In this document: one piece after another, positions 24,221 through 36,900 of the stretch
Layout of the letters: every line of letters starts with the position of its first letter
Position numbering within the stretch: position 1 is the first letter of the stretch
Assembly: GCF_965363235.1 (NCBI RefSeq)
Contig: NC_134850.1
Span: 39,118,602-39,182,601, forward strand
Direction of reading: 5' to 3'
Source of the DNA: Mytilus galloprovincialis
Taxonomy: Eukaryota; Mollusca; Bivalvia; Mytilida; Mytilidae
Length of the DNA stretch: 64,000 nt
The notes under the pieces: model-generated
Databases searched by the model: none
Told to the model about the DNA's origin: nothing
Seen by the model: the letters and a program-made list of their open reading frames with translations, nothing else
Position numbers and translations under genes: made by a program

Positions 24221-24499
24221 TGAATATTTAATTCGGGGTTTTGACAAACTCTGCACACAAGTATAACGTAAATTTATTGTTCGTTGAACACTTAATTCCG
24301 TGGTTCACCTGTTCCCACGAAATCCTTGAAAATTGATATCCAATAGTTTTATCTTGCAACCAATTAAGATCTTATCAGACTATGTTCAGAGTTTTCAGTA
24401 GTTGTTATTTACCCGAATACATAAACATCATAATGAATTGTCTAGAAAGCTACTGAAGAGTACTGAAATAACCACAAGCAAATTATCTTACCAGTACCA

Positions 24500-24635
24500 A
24501 ATTCAATGCTCTGCAATTTTGTAATTGTTTGGCTTTTTAACTATTTTGATCTGAGCGTCACTGTTGAGTCTTATGTAGAAGAAACGAGTGTCTGGCGTAT
24601 TAAATTATAAGCCTGATACCTTTGATAACTATTTA
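24500..24635 (+). repeat. GAGCGTCACT...GAAACG interspersed repeat
   Basis: The order ATTTTGATCTGAGCGTCACT, GAGTCTTATGTAGAAGAAAC, GTCTGGCGTA, CTGATACCTTTGATAACTAT is shared with the copy at 40430-40575, and in reverse with 51590-51710 and 42640-42780. A common short mussel repeat. No coding capacity. Confidence 0.7.
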
Positions 24636-25835
24636 CCGCAGTGGATAAGTCAGACAATTGACCAAAAGACTGGACATGACCGTTTGAGGTGGATGGTATT
24701 TTTGATGTCTTTCGCCTCTCTTTAAAGACTCATTTTTTTTACTAGTGAACTAATCACCACATGAATGTGTTATAAACATAGTGGCCATGACATGTTGACA
24801 GGATATATATCCTCTGCTGTATAAAATATGATGATGGTGAATGACTGAAAAATTAAGACAACAATACACAAAAGACTAACTGACGTAGATATAAGCAACT
24901 AAAGGTCACCGGACCGTATTCAACAATAAACGAAATCACAACTAAATTAAAGAACGAACTGTAAATTACTTTACTCATCAGATAACATTCGTTTGTATGC
25001 ATTTGACCCTCAAATTATTTCATGATAACATTCTGTAGGATAAAAGATGGCAAATTTTGAACCAGGAACATGACAAATCAAGTAAAAATTCAAGGCTGAA
25101 GAAGAGAACAAGTGGAATTTATGACCTAAACGAAATTCTTTTATTCATCTATCTAACTGTATATAACATACGACATGGTGGGATCATCATGAACATGACT
25201 GGTGTCATTAAATAAAGGGCATTCCAAATTCCACAAGCTATGCATTGGTTTGAGTTTATTTCTGCTCCAAGTTATTGTTTTATATTTTATATATATCTAA
25301 TGTTTTCCCTCACATTGTTTACTTTTTGTTTTGACATTTGTCATTTGTAATGTGTTTTTTTTTTATTCGTTTTTACCAAGATAGATTCACAGCATTTATA
25401 ACGAATGTAAATTGTTAACCATTTATTAATTATAGAAACGCCATATTACATAAAATGTATCAAACGCAGGTCATCATAAAACATGATTGATTTTTTTACA
25501 GCAGTTATTTTAGTTAAACGTATGAATGATATACCTTAAATGCACACAGCCTTTCAAATTTAACAATAAAACGTGTATGTATGAACGGAACGAAATATCA
25601 ATATCTTGAAGTTGTACTTCCATATTATTTCTATTGTACATTAAACTAAAACATATCAAGTCTCGTTACTGCGAGATTTATGTACCTTTGAACTGAAATT
25701 ATTAATGCATTATGGCAATGATTTCTTTCCATGATTATGATGATAGTAAAAAATGTATAAATAAACTTTACAGACCAAGCAATCATTGTTATATTGATAC
25801 ACATATGTTTTATTTGATCCATGAACTGCAATACT

Positions 25836-28800
25836 TTAAAGCATGTGTATCCATGCCAAACCGTCTAATTTTATATCTTTTGCTGATTTCCTTTTAACTT
25901 TCTCGCTTATATCTTTTCCTTTAAAGGCTGCATTGTAATGTGATAACCTTCGCTTTCCAGATCTTACTTCACTGGCAATAATTCTGGATGCTATCATGGA
26001 TGATTGATATTTAACATCTAGGATGTCTTTATACACAACTTGAACTTTAGAATTAATAGGCGTCTTGGGTCTTACACACATTACAGAAGATGATCGACTT
26101 GACTGCATATTTATAGGATACGCAGAAGATGGTCTATTTTCCCTTTTTCTCCCATCTTTTGTATAAATATTTGTAAATTGCGTACGTCCTTTTGATGTTT
26201 TGTTGTTAATGAACGCTGTACTGATCCTTCTGTCTGAACTTTCCTTGTTTGATTTGTTAAGTTTTTCTTCAGAAGAGTTTGGTATTTTAAATTTTTCTGT
26301 TCGCGCCATTTTTCTTTCGCAGAAATAATTGACATGTCGACTTATTGAAGTTAAGTCTATCAAAAGGATACACACGGGAACTAAAACTAATATTGCCAAA
26401 CCAAACACACCCAAACCTTTTGCTGAAGGGCGTTCATCACTGACAGATATTAATTTTCTTTTACTTTTTGATGTTTTGGTCTTGTCTATTCTCAATTCTC
26501 TTTTCATTATTTCAATTTTCTGGTCAATCGTTAGAGGTGGACCTGTAGTTTCCTCTGACCGTTGACATGGACATTCACAAATACCTTCCGTTGTTGTCAA
26601 AAACATACCTAATATTGTACGAAAATTAAATTAAATGTGATATCATAATTATACGATTAACATGTAAAATATTTGTCATCACTTTTGCACCAAAATGGAT
26701 AGGTTCAGATTTTTGATGTTGTAGTCCTTAGAATAATCATATATCAAGTGCACTTTATAAATTATGTAAACCAGAAAGACAGACGTTGTTTACGCTAAAC
26801 AAGAGACGAAAAGTGGTATATTAAAATATATATGTAGGACTCTAAAGTGCGATGGGGACGCTAAAGTACGATGGTCACGCTAAAGTGCGATGGTCTACGC
26901 TAAAGTGCGATGGTCCGCGAAAGAATAGACGTAATAAACGTTCTATCGATTATGACGTAAACAGTCTTTTATACAAACAAAAAAATGAACATGCCGAAAG
27001 ATAAATGTAGAATATTCGATTAACAACTTTAAACGAAATGTCCATGACTTACTCAATTTAAACATAACCGTGCTTTGTCGGCTGAGGCAAATGTTTTTTT
27101 TTTTCGGGTGCTGGAAGAAGGACCTGCAGTCGACTATCTTACTATACAGATACAAAAGTATACGTATAAGTATCCTTTATCCTGTTTTTATTTGAAGATA
27201 ACGGATACATTGAAATCATTGTTTATGTTGCAGTTTACTTTGCGGTCCCCGTGAAAATAGTGTCGATATTATTGAAAATTAAAGTCGGTAAAATAAAGGT
27301 ACATGTATTCATGCGTAAATCATAAATTGTCTGCTAAAAAAATATTTTGTACATTGTAGGAAAATACAATCTGTTTTTATACTCGCTGCGAAAAAGGAGA
27401 AAGCTCGGAGAACATTGCATTTCTCTCATTTAAATTAAGAATGTTTTAAACAAATAAATGTTTCACAATGAAGGATTTGTATTTGTAATTTACAATGACG
27501 ACTTCAAGGGGAGATTTGACATTAGTGATAGACTGTGTGAGCGGCAAGTTACGCCAATTATCCAAATATTTGATACGCCCGAATTAATTTTTTTTTAATC
27601 ATATACAGGATATATAGATTTTTGTCACACCTAAATTACCATTTTAGCAATTATTATGTGGTCGTTCTTCTTAATTTAGAAACAATTAGTTATGCCTACC
27701 GGTAATTATAAAGCCTATCACATATGTTATAAAACCTTATCATACTAGCTTTTGCAAAAAGGCTATTTATCATCACATCCGTGTTCTTTAAAGCTTTTAG
27801 CCCTTTAACATTACCCTTTTGGTCCATCGCACTTTAGCGTGATAAACAATCGTACTTTAGCGAACAAACAGCCATCGCACTTTAGCGTGATACACCATCG
27901 TACTTTAGCGTAAACCATCGCACTTTAGCGTGACCATCGCACTTTAGAGTACCATCGCACTTTAGAGTCCTACATATACAAAACACTTTAATCGAAATAA
28001 ATATTCAGCAGCATAAGTTAAACTAAGTTGCGGTATGCTTCAAAGGCGACATAATTGGAAGATACTAGGGCTTGCTGCAATACTAGCACAAGTGAATTTT
28101 ATTTCTACTAGTAAAACCAGGAAAATGCCCTTATTGGGACTTTCAACTTCTCGAGCTATCCCAAGAGTGTAGAAACTACTGTATAACATTGAACATTGTG
28201 AGGTTAGGCTTTGATCATTCCTGTTCATGTTTTACTTCAAAAATTCTAATATTACCATATCTATATGTTATATGGCGTTTGGATACCATTGTCTAAAACC
28301 TTTGCTTGTTTAATTTCTATCATGTCTCGGAAAAATCTGTGGGTGTTGAAATTTGAGACGACTATGCATGTTACTCGTACCACCAATTGTACATCAATTC
28401 CATTCACATAAAATTTGCATTCACTATTTTTGAGTTGGCATTTCGATTAAAGTATGACACATGCTTGGACGATCCGGTGGCATATTCAGATGAAGTTTTA
28501 CGCAATATTAAACCAAAAATGAAATAATGAAGTACATCGTAAAATTTATTCAGCTTACAACAGTTTAAAATGCATGTCTGCTTTTTATGTTTACTTTAGA
28601 TCTTGCACCGAGCTGATAGACAAGTTTTCCTTGTGCTTATTGATTGTGTAAAATCGAAATGTTTTCAAGGTTAACAATAGCAATCAAAACACTGCCCAAT
28701 TGACCTGTCAAATCAATTAACACGACGATAATTTCAAAATTCAATCAGATTTGTTGATGACTTCCATACATGTGTATATCAAATCTATTAAAATTTAAAA

Positions 28801-30961
28801 AAAGTTCCGCCTTATTAGTTAGCAATTTTGGTATTCGACATTCGATCCATCCGACAGTTAACCGGTTAACCGTAGACAAAACTACTTCTTACATACGTTT
28901 TTTGTTTAATTCCAATTTACCATTTGGATGTAATGCATAGGATGTGTTGTCTTACCAGAAAGAGTTGTAGACTGGTCTGGTGACTTACAGGTACTGTTGG
29001 GCGTGGTACTTAAATCATTGAATAGTCCCAAATCGAGCGTATCTGAAAAAGAATCATTTGATTTTTTATTTAAAATAATATTAGAGCCTGATGTCTTTTT
29101 GAGTCTCCCTATTTCATTTCATTCGGACATCGATATACGTTATTACGTTCATGGCACTTTTTGAACTTTTCCAAAATTAATTTTTACGTTTGAGTTAAAA
29201 CCAATTTTTAAAATGTCAAGCATATTAGTGAATATTAAATACAATTAATGAAAGCGTCGATCATTTTCTGAAAAAAATGCAGATTACATGTTTTCTAGCA
29301 TTCCATTCTTATGATTTGTCATCATTTGATTGTATCTTATATAATTTATGAATTATGCAGGTAAAATTTATGTAACATATCACAGCAAAATCAATTATTG
29401 TGTATCTTTAAATAACGTTCTTTTCCATACGGACATCCCTCGTATAACCGGCTTGCAATTTTAGAATAATTGTTCAAGCTTTTGATCCATGAACAATACC
29501 TGATTTATTTTGTTAACATGCAGACATTTTCAAACATTATTCAAATTAAGATATAATGTTTAGAATCTATGCTCAAGAATATAGCAAAACGTTAGTTTAC
29601 TGATCACTATTCAGTATCTAACATACCGGATACATTTTGACATCGTATAAGAGGCGCATCTACTGCAGGTTTATAACATATTGAAAAAGACTGTGTAACG
29701 ATTACAAAAGCTGGAGCCATATATACGTGGCAAATTGATTGATTTCCGAAGTTAATGGCACGAGCTCTACATGTCTCTAAATTAGCGACTTCTCCAATGG
29801 TAAATAAAACTGCACATGCTGTAGTGCATTGAGAGGCAGGCATAATAATGAGGAATTCTTCACAAGTCTGATAGATACATTCATTCTCTGAAATAAAAGT
29901 TAAATAGGTTCAATTAACTCATCAAAGATACCAAGACTTAATTTTGTATATACGCCAGACGCGCGTTTAAACGACATAATATGTTGTATAGTTTTTATTA
30001 AAGAATGTTTTTAAGAATAGGTTTCTTTAAAATGAAACGGTCAGTACATATATATTTTTATAACCATAATCAAAATCAATTGTGATAAAGTTTTCCACGG
30101 TAATCAGAAAATATAAACGAAATAATCCTTGTATCTATGAACGTGGACTGTAATAAATGAACCATTCCATGAAGCCATTGTTTCGCATTGCTTGGCGACA
30201 CATGCTTATGTTATATAGTAGGATTGTCAGTTAACTATTTAATGCTATTTTGAAAAGACTATATGTATGTAGCAGCAACTGGTTATTTGATATAATTTAT
30301 GAAACTATGCATGCACACTTCGCAACCATATTATGTATAATAATAAACTTTCAATTCACATGTTGGGTGTTTCAGCTTCAAGGAAATACATTCGTTGTTG
30401 ACATTTTTTTCCCCGACTCATTTTATTCATCATTATGCATAACTATGAAGGTTTTGAAGTCGCCAAGAAAGTGAAGCATATTTCTATCTCTGATTAATGA
30501 AATTTTGAATTCCATACATATCTATAAGAATTAGCGACTCGGATACTTGAGCTAGTTTTTAATTTTCTTCCTTTAATAACCTACATCAAAACAATTATTT
30601 TTACCCCAAACACAAATAAATCTGTTTTGTTCCTGGCATGCTATTGATAACCACAGTATGTATGTGACTGTTGTTAATGGATGGAATTCGACATCAAATC
30701 CTAAACACTGGTAATGTTCAGGAATATATGAAGGTCTGTAGATTGTCCATTCTACCCAATCAGCAACACGACAGTCATCCCAATACAGTTCGGAGAGATT
30801 TGAAGGGTTGGTTGAATGCAGCCCGAACCAGAATCTTGGATTGTGTCTGTGTGCTACAGTTGTTGTTAACTCACTAGCAAATAAATTAAATAGAAGTAAA
30901 GTGAGAGATTTAAAAACATAGAGTAATTTTACTAACGTATAATACATTTGTAAACGGCGAT

Positions 30962-30999
<38 letters not shown>

Positions 31000-33900
31000 C
31001 AAACGTCTTTTGAAGACAAAACGCGGGTCTGATGAACAAAATATTAGTCAGTTATCTTTGATAAGTTCTTTTACTTACAGCTCCCATAAAATGAAATACC
31101 TTTCGAAGAATTGTTAATGTGATAGAAAACGCAAACCAGGCACAATCATATTTTTCGGGAGATGTATGCCCAATACGATTGTTCTGTAGGAAATTAAGAA
31201 CATTAGCATGTAAAGTTTACAATGAAATAAAAGTGAAGTCATAATCTACACTTAATTTAACTTTCTATATGTAAGTCAAAAAAAAAATAGGTAGCAGAGA
31301 TAACTGTAAAAGAAAATGCCTGTACCAAGTCAGAAATATGACAGTTGTTTTCAAATCGTTAAATGTGTTTGAGCTTTTGATTCCGTTTAGAATTTTCCTC
31401 GGAGTTCAGTATTTTTGTCATTTTGTTTGAACTCATAATTCAATGTTAAGTCGGATTTTTGTGGTGACCATTATCACCCTTTTTAATGACACTGTTAATA
31501 TGGCGCCACGTGAAGCTAAATATACGCATCTGGCTTCTTCTAATTCTACAAAATCCCTTGTAATGAACACTCATCGAAACTTAAGGTTGTTAAACAGCCT
31601 CGTAGTTATACTTAAACGAATACAAAAAAAAAGTTGCCGGCCAAATGTACATATACATGTATGTTGTTGGTAAAAAAAAAGGCAGTTGCTATTTGTCCGG
31701 CTAGCCGGACGTTTAGTACCAGGACTATTTGTCCGACCAATACAATGCGCGTGTTCATAATTTGTGCGTACGTGTAATATTATCTTCAGCAGCACCAGGG
31801 AGTAGCAAATGTGTGTAATCTTTATTGTTAGGGTCTAATCTTGTTACTGGTAATTGAAATTGTTGTTTTCTGCATACTAGGATATAGTCCAATGTGGAAA
31901 ACGAATAATAAGAAAGAAAAAAAAATATGTATATTACATATTTTTTATATAAGGAGAGAGAAGAAATTACTAGTAAAACAAACTTAAATATTGTTAGACT
32001 CAGTAAGGCAATTTAAGTTAACATAAAGGATTTTGTGTAGCTGAAAAAGATACAAAATTATTATGTCTGTAGCTGTCAAAGAGAATTATAGACCCATTGA
32101 CATAAAGTTATCCATATTTTGAGTGAGAGATGGAAGATTTTTCTATTATGCCCCTTGCCCCCCCCCCCCCCCCCCCCCACGCACAAATATAAAGTGAACA
32201 ACACTGTTAAAATATTATTCAGAAATTCTAGGTTGATTTTTATTTAATTAACGTGAGGTGGTCGGGGTGACACGGTGTTCTCTTTTCCAAAACTACTCTG
32301 TTTTTTTTTCTCCTGATCCCATCTTTGTCAAGTTGTCCCGTGTATTGTATTTCATTACGCCACATTTTATAATCCTATATCCGACATCCCCACTTCAAGT
32401 TGTAAATTCACCCCATTTTAAGTCTCTTTCATAAGATTATATCATTTTTTGAAGTTCATACCATCGTATTTCATTGTCAAATTCCAAAAACTGCAAGATT
32501 TATCATAAATATTGATATCGCCGTTTTCAGCCATGATCTTAAAATCGAAAATCAGTGCCGGATCGGATTACACGCGTCGCCTTGGTGATACTGAAGATTA
32601 TATTACACACACTTCCGAAAGCACACTATATGACATGCGCATTGCAATGGCCGGACAAATAGCCCTGGCACTATTCGTCCGGCTAGCCGGACAAATAGCC
32701 ACTCCGTAAATAAAATTAATTATTATACCTCAGTTATCATTTTCTATATAAAATAAGTACACAATATTTTCACTATTTTGCAAATAAAAAGCTTTGAACT
32801 ATTGGACCGGTAAAAACTTTCAAACTATTGGACCTAGGTGAAACTGTTTGACCGCAAGCGTCATTATATTCGCGGAATTTTAAATGCAGCTACGCGATTG
32901 GAGGATTTTGAAAATAACACGAAAGTAACGACGTCGTGTCTACCCATTGTATACGTATCTAGTATAGGGTTGACGTCAGTGCAAGACGTAGCCTTAGCAT
33001 TTGAACATATCTATGAAGTAAACGTTATGGTTTGATTTCTTCTTTTTAATATTACGATAGTTGTTTTATCACCGCCATTTATTGTCTGTTGTCTTTTTTG
33101 ATATCATAAAACACTTACTGACTGGATATTCGAGGAATAGTTAGTTTATTGTCCCTCGGATACAACTATTGCCCTCGACTAACCCTCAGGACAATAGTTA
33201 GTCCTCGGGATAATAATCTTACTATTCCACTCATACCCAGTCAATAAGTATACACCATCACGATGATGTGAGTAACTGAGAAACTATTTTGAATCAAAAC
33301 AGTTTTTAACAAAGTGTTATTTATCCATTAAAACAGAGATCTTGTATCTATGTAAGACATTATATCTATATATGCATATATAAAGAAGTTGTAATAAGTG
33401 TTTCAAATTGTCTTGAGTCTAGTTTAGAATGGCGAATACTTGTATTGTGGAGTGGTATATTCATACTACTATATCTTAGATTGTGCAGATTATAACAGAT
33501 ATTCGTCCTTTTTTGTTAGACTGTCCCTCTGGTATCTTTCGTCCCACTTTTACAGGAAATTTGAAATTTCGATGTCATTAATTATTGAATAGTAATTTAA
33601 AACAGTATACGACAACATTTTCTCGTTTTGAGATTTCACTAGAGTGAAAACACTCATTAAATGCAGTAAGAAGCACGGCTGTTTTCCTGTTGAAACCATA
33701 AATTGATTGATCATTGATTCAGTTCCCAAACTTCCTTCCCACAATTTCTCCAAGATCGTTCATTTGATATTATATACACCATCAATTAAAAATTGACTTT
33801 AGTTTTACCATGAGGAGAATATTTTCAGGTGTTAGTTTTGTCCCTTTTTTATGACTTTAAAAGGACAGTCTATATGAGCCGTTTGATAAAAGTCCCTTTT

Positions 33901-36900
33901 ATTAATATCGGATGTTTAAGTGTCAAATCTCATATGTTGTATGTAAAAAAAGATGTGGTATTATTGCCAATGAGTCAACTCTCCACAACAGACAATCATG
34001 ACACAGAAATTAACAACTATAGGTCACCGTACGGCCTTCAACAATGTATATGATTGACGATTGTTGACCTTCAGCTTTTTGTGTCAAATTGGTTAGGCCG
34101 CAAAGACGCACGCGGATTCGAGCAATTGGTTAGAACCTTTATAAAACAGACATTAAGTGTTTGGCGTTCGTTTGTGAGTACAATGGGATGAAGAACATTA
34201 TTGAACATTACTTACTGTTTTCCAATAATTAAGTACTCTGTATGAAAAGAGGGGGAAAAACAACTTATACTGATTACCTAATAATTAATATGGATTCAAA
34301 GTTTTGTTGTCATGTCAGTAGTTAACATAAGACAAAACAGAATCAGGAAATTTACAGCAATTCAATATCTACTTTGCATATCTGAAATGGTTTTCAATAT
34401 TGTAGATATTTTGAATTATTTTGTTATCAGATGGGAAAATATGTTTCAATTAACAAATATTTTGTCAATTTTATTTTATTTTTCTATTATTGTAAATGCT
34501 TAATGCACAACTGAATTACTACACTAAATTTAATGAGTGTTTCATCACCGTACATTAATTGAAAAAAAATATTAGTTTGCACTGAATTTTATTTAACCTA
34601 CTCAAATTAATAGATTTTCTATTTAAGTGCACCAAACAATAACTGCTTCGTGTTTATTTTTTGTAGCAGAGAAATTATAGCAAATAGATATGGAAATCTT
34701 TAATATAAGACAAACGTGCTTACCGTAGCATTAAGATCATGCATAATGTAATACTCAGATATGGAAAATCAATATATAGAATTGAAACCTAACAGGAAAA
34801 TACAGATGATTTTATCATGTTAAGGGGCGAAATCATATTCTTTGATTTCATTATAGATTTACAATGGTATTTAAATGGTTCGAATTTCAAATTTCTAACA
34901 AAACCCGACTCCGAGCAAAAGATACAATAAGCCGATATGATATCAAATAATAGTTTTGATATTGTTATCAGGTTGAACATTTTAGTCCATGTCAATAAGA
35001 TGCATTTAGTTTGCATTGCTGTTCCAGCTGTTGGTTTTTAATGAATTTCTTCTCTTATGTACTATTAACATATATAACAATGAGAATAATTGGAACTTAG
35101 AAGAAATGTATATATTCATACAATGAACGCATCCTATTCAGTCCCATAAATCATTTAGTTCCTTTTACCAAACGTATGATACGGATCCCCATAGGCAAGG
35201 CACATCAAAACACGAAAGGAAACGTTTCATACCGATACCCACCGGTATGAAACGTAAAAACACGAGGAGAAAACATTTGGGAGGGTCAAAAACAATCATA
35301 CATGCTTAAGCTTATCAGTGAACAACAAAGCAACATTTCCTAAGGAAGCTAGAGCCTTAGTTTAAGTATATTCATATAAAACAATGCAGCATTCCGTTTC
35401 ATTATAACAGCAGTATTCGCTGTATAGATTGTATCATAGGTGACGGACATTTCACAAGCTTCAATCAGAATCGACAACATGTTCTAGTTAGACCGATCTA
35501 ATTCAGCACAAAAAGTGTTTATAAAACAGTCGTAAGCGTGGACAGCGGTATCATTATCAACATTGCACAAAGCTTTGACATTTCTTTATGAGTTAGATGC
35601 ATTTTCGTAACATACAGCCGAAAGTTTGAAAGGTCAGAAAGAAACCAGAAAAAGATTGCAATAGCAAGATCGTGATAATCATATGGATCAGTTGAAAATC
35701 ATAGGTAAACTATTGAAAGACATCGGTACATTCATCACATCAAAAATGTTTCAACTTAATAGAAATCGTTTCATTTCCAATACAAATGGCTTACACCCGA
35801 CTGAATTTTATGCAACAAATTTTAACACGAGCTTTGATATGATATTTTTAGAATATCATCTATGTTGTGACCATTTATTAACATAAAAATTGTATATACT
35901 TACAACATTGATATCCAGAACTGCCATATGTTGTCATTTGACATTGACAACATAGTGTTGTTATTAGCGTAGCAGATAGCTTTAGCGTCGTTCCAGGTTT
36001 TCTTTTCATTGTAAACAGTGTAAACAACGGGATGCTGAAATCCCCATTCTCCATTACAACAAGGCCATTCTGTACAAATATTTTATTTATTAGTTTTCTG
36101 TAAATATCATTTAAAGAATTTTAAACTGGCTTGAGATGGACTTTTTTTATCTTTGCTTGGAGAAAGAAAAAAAAATTCGGTGACATTAATTTTTCTTTGT
36201 ATTTTCTTAAAACATGTTATAAAAGCTAACTTCTCATATTTTATTTCAAAATTTCATTACATAGATTTCTTTTTATACCCATACGTGCTTTTTTCATGAA
36301 CTATATAAGCAAATTAGGGCAATTTTGAACGGCCCGTAGCTTAAAAAATTGCACGGTGATTCATACTTTTTTTTATTATATTTAGAAAAAGCATAGAGAT
36401 ATTGGCAAAGTAAAAGAAAACCATATCCGAGGAAAAATATACCGATGATAAAATATCAATCACAAAATATTCTAGACTAAAGGTTTGGAAGGCCGCGAAC
36501 ATAAAACAAAAGCGAAAAAAGTCAACTGTCTAAATTCAACCTTCCGTGTATGAGTTGCAGCCTTACATTGTAGTTCGAAAACAATTCCATGTTATATAAT
36601 CAACTTGAACGTACGAATATATTATATCTTATCATATACTTATACTAAATAACATATGAAGTTTACTGTATAATAATATCATTAAATTAACGTAAATTCC
36701 ATATTTTTCGTATTGGTGCTTAGCGAGCTGATGTGAAAAGTTTATCATATGCTTCGATTGTTATAACTTGCCTTTCTGAAACGTTATCGCATGGCATTCC
36801 GGTGATACTCGGCAACTTCCGGAAAATACACCTCAATGCTACATTTTCAGTGAAAAACATTACAAAGTAGTGTACAAAACAATTATTTGGATATTGGAAA

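Larger units (their letters stand above)
20461..25835. other. Intergenic between ICMT and the lectin-like receptor gene
   Basis: Apart from the tandem repeat, palindrome and interspersed repeats listed separately, no exon or RNA gene was recognised. The longest frame (22722-23114, +, 130 codons) has no recognisable domain or nearby splice structure. The stretch 24640-25835 shows nothing beyond a weak CTCATTGGCA-family trace near 24880-24930. Confidence 0.45.

Noticed and set aside
26833..27974. CRISPR-like array (regular short repeats)
   Set aside because: Repeats are only 16-17 bp with 2-9 bp spacers, are arranged in inverted blocks, and lie in an animal intron. They are transposon ends, not a CRISPR.
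30671..30877. 68-codon + strand frame
   Set aside because: Antisense shadow of the C-type-lectin exon 30605-30873.
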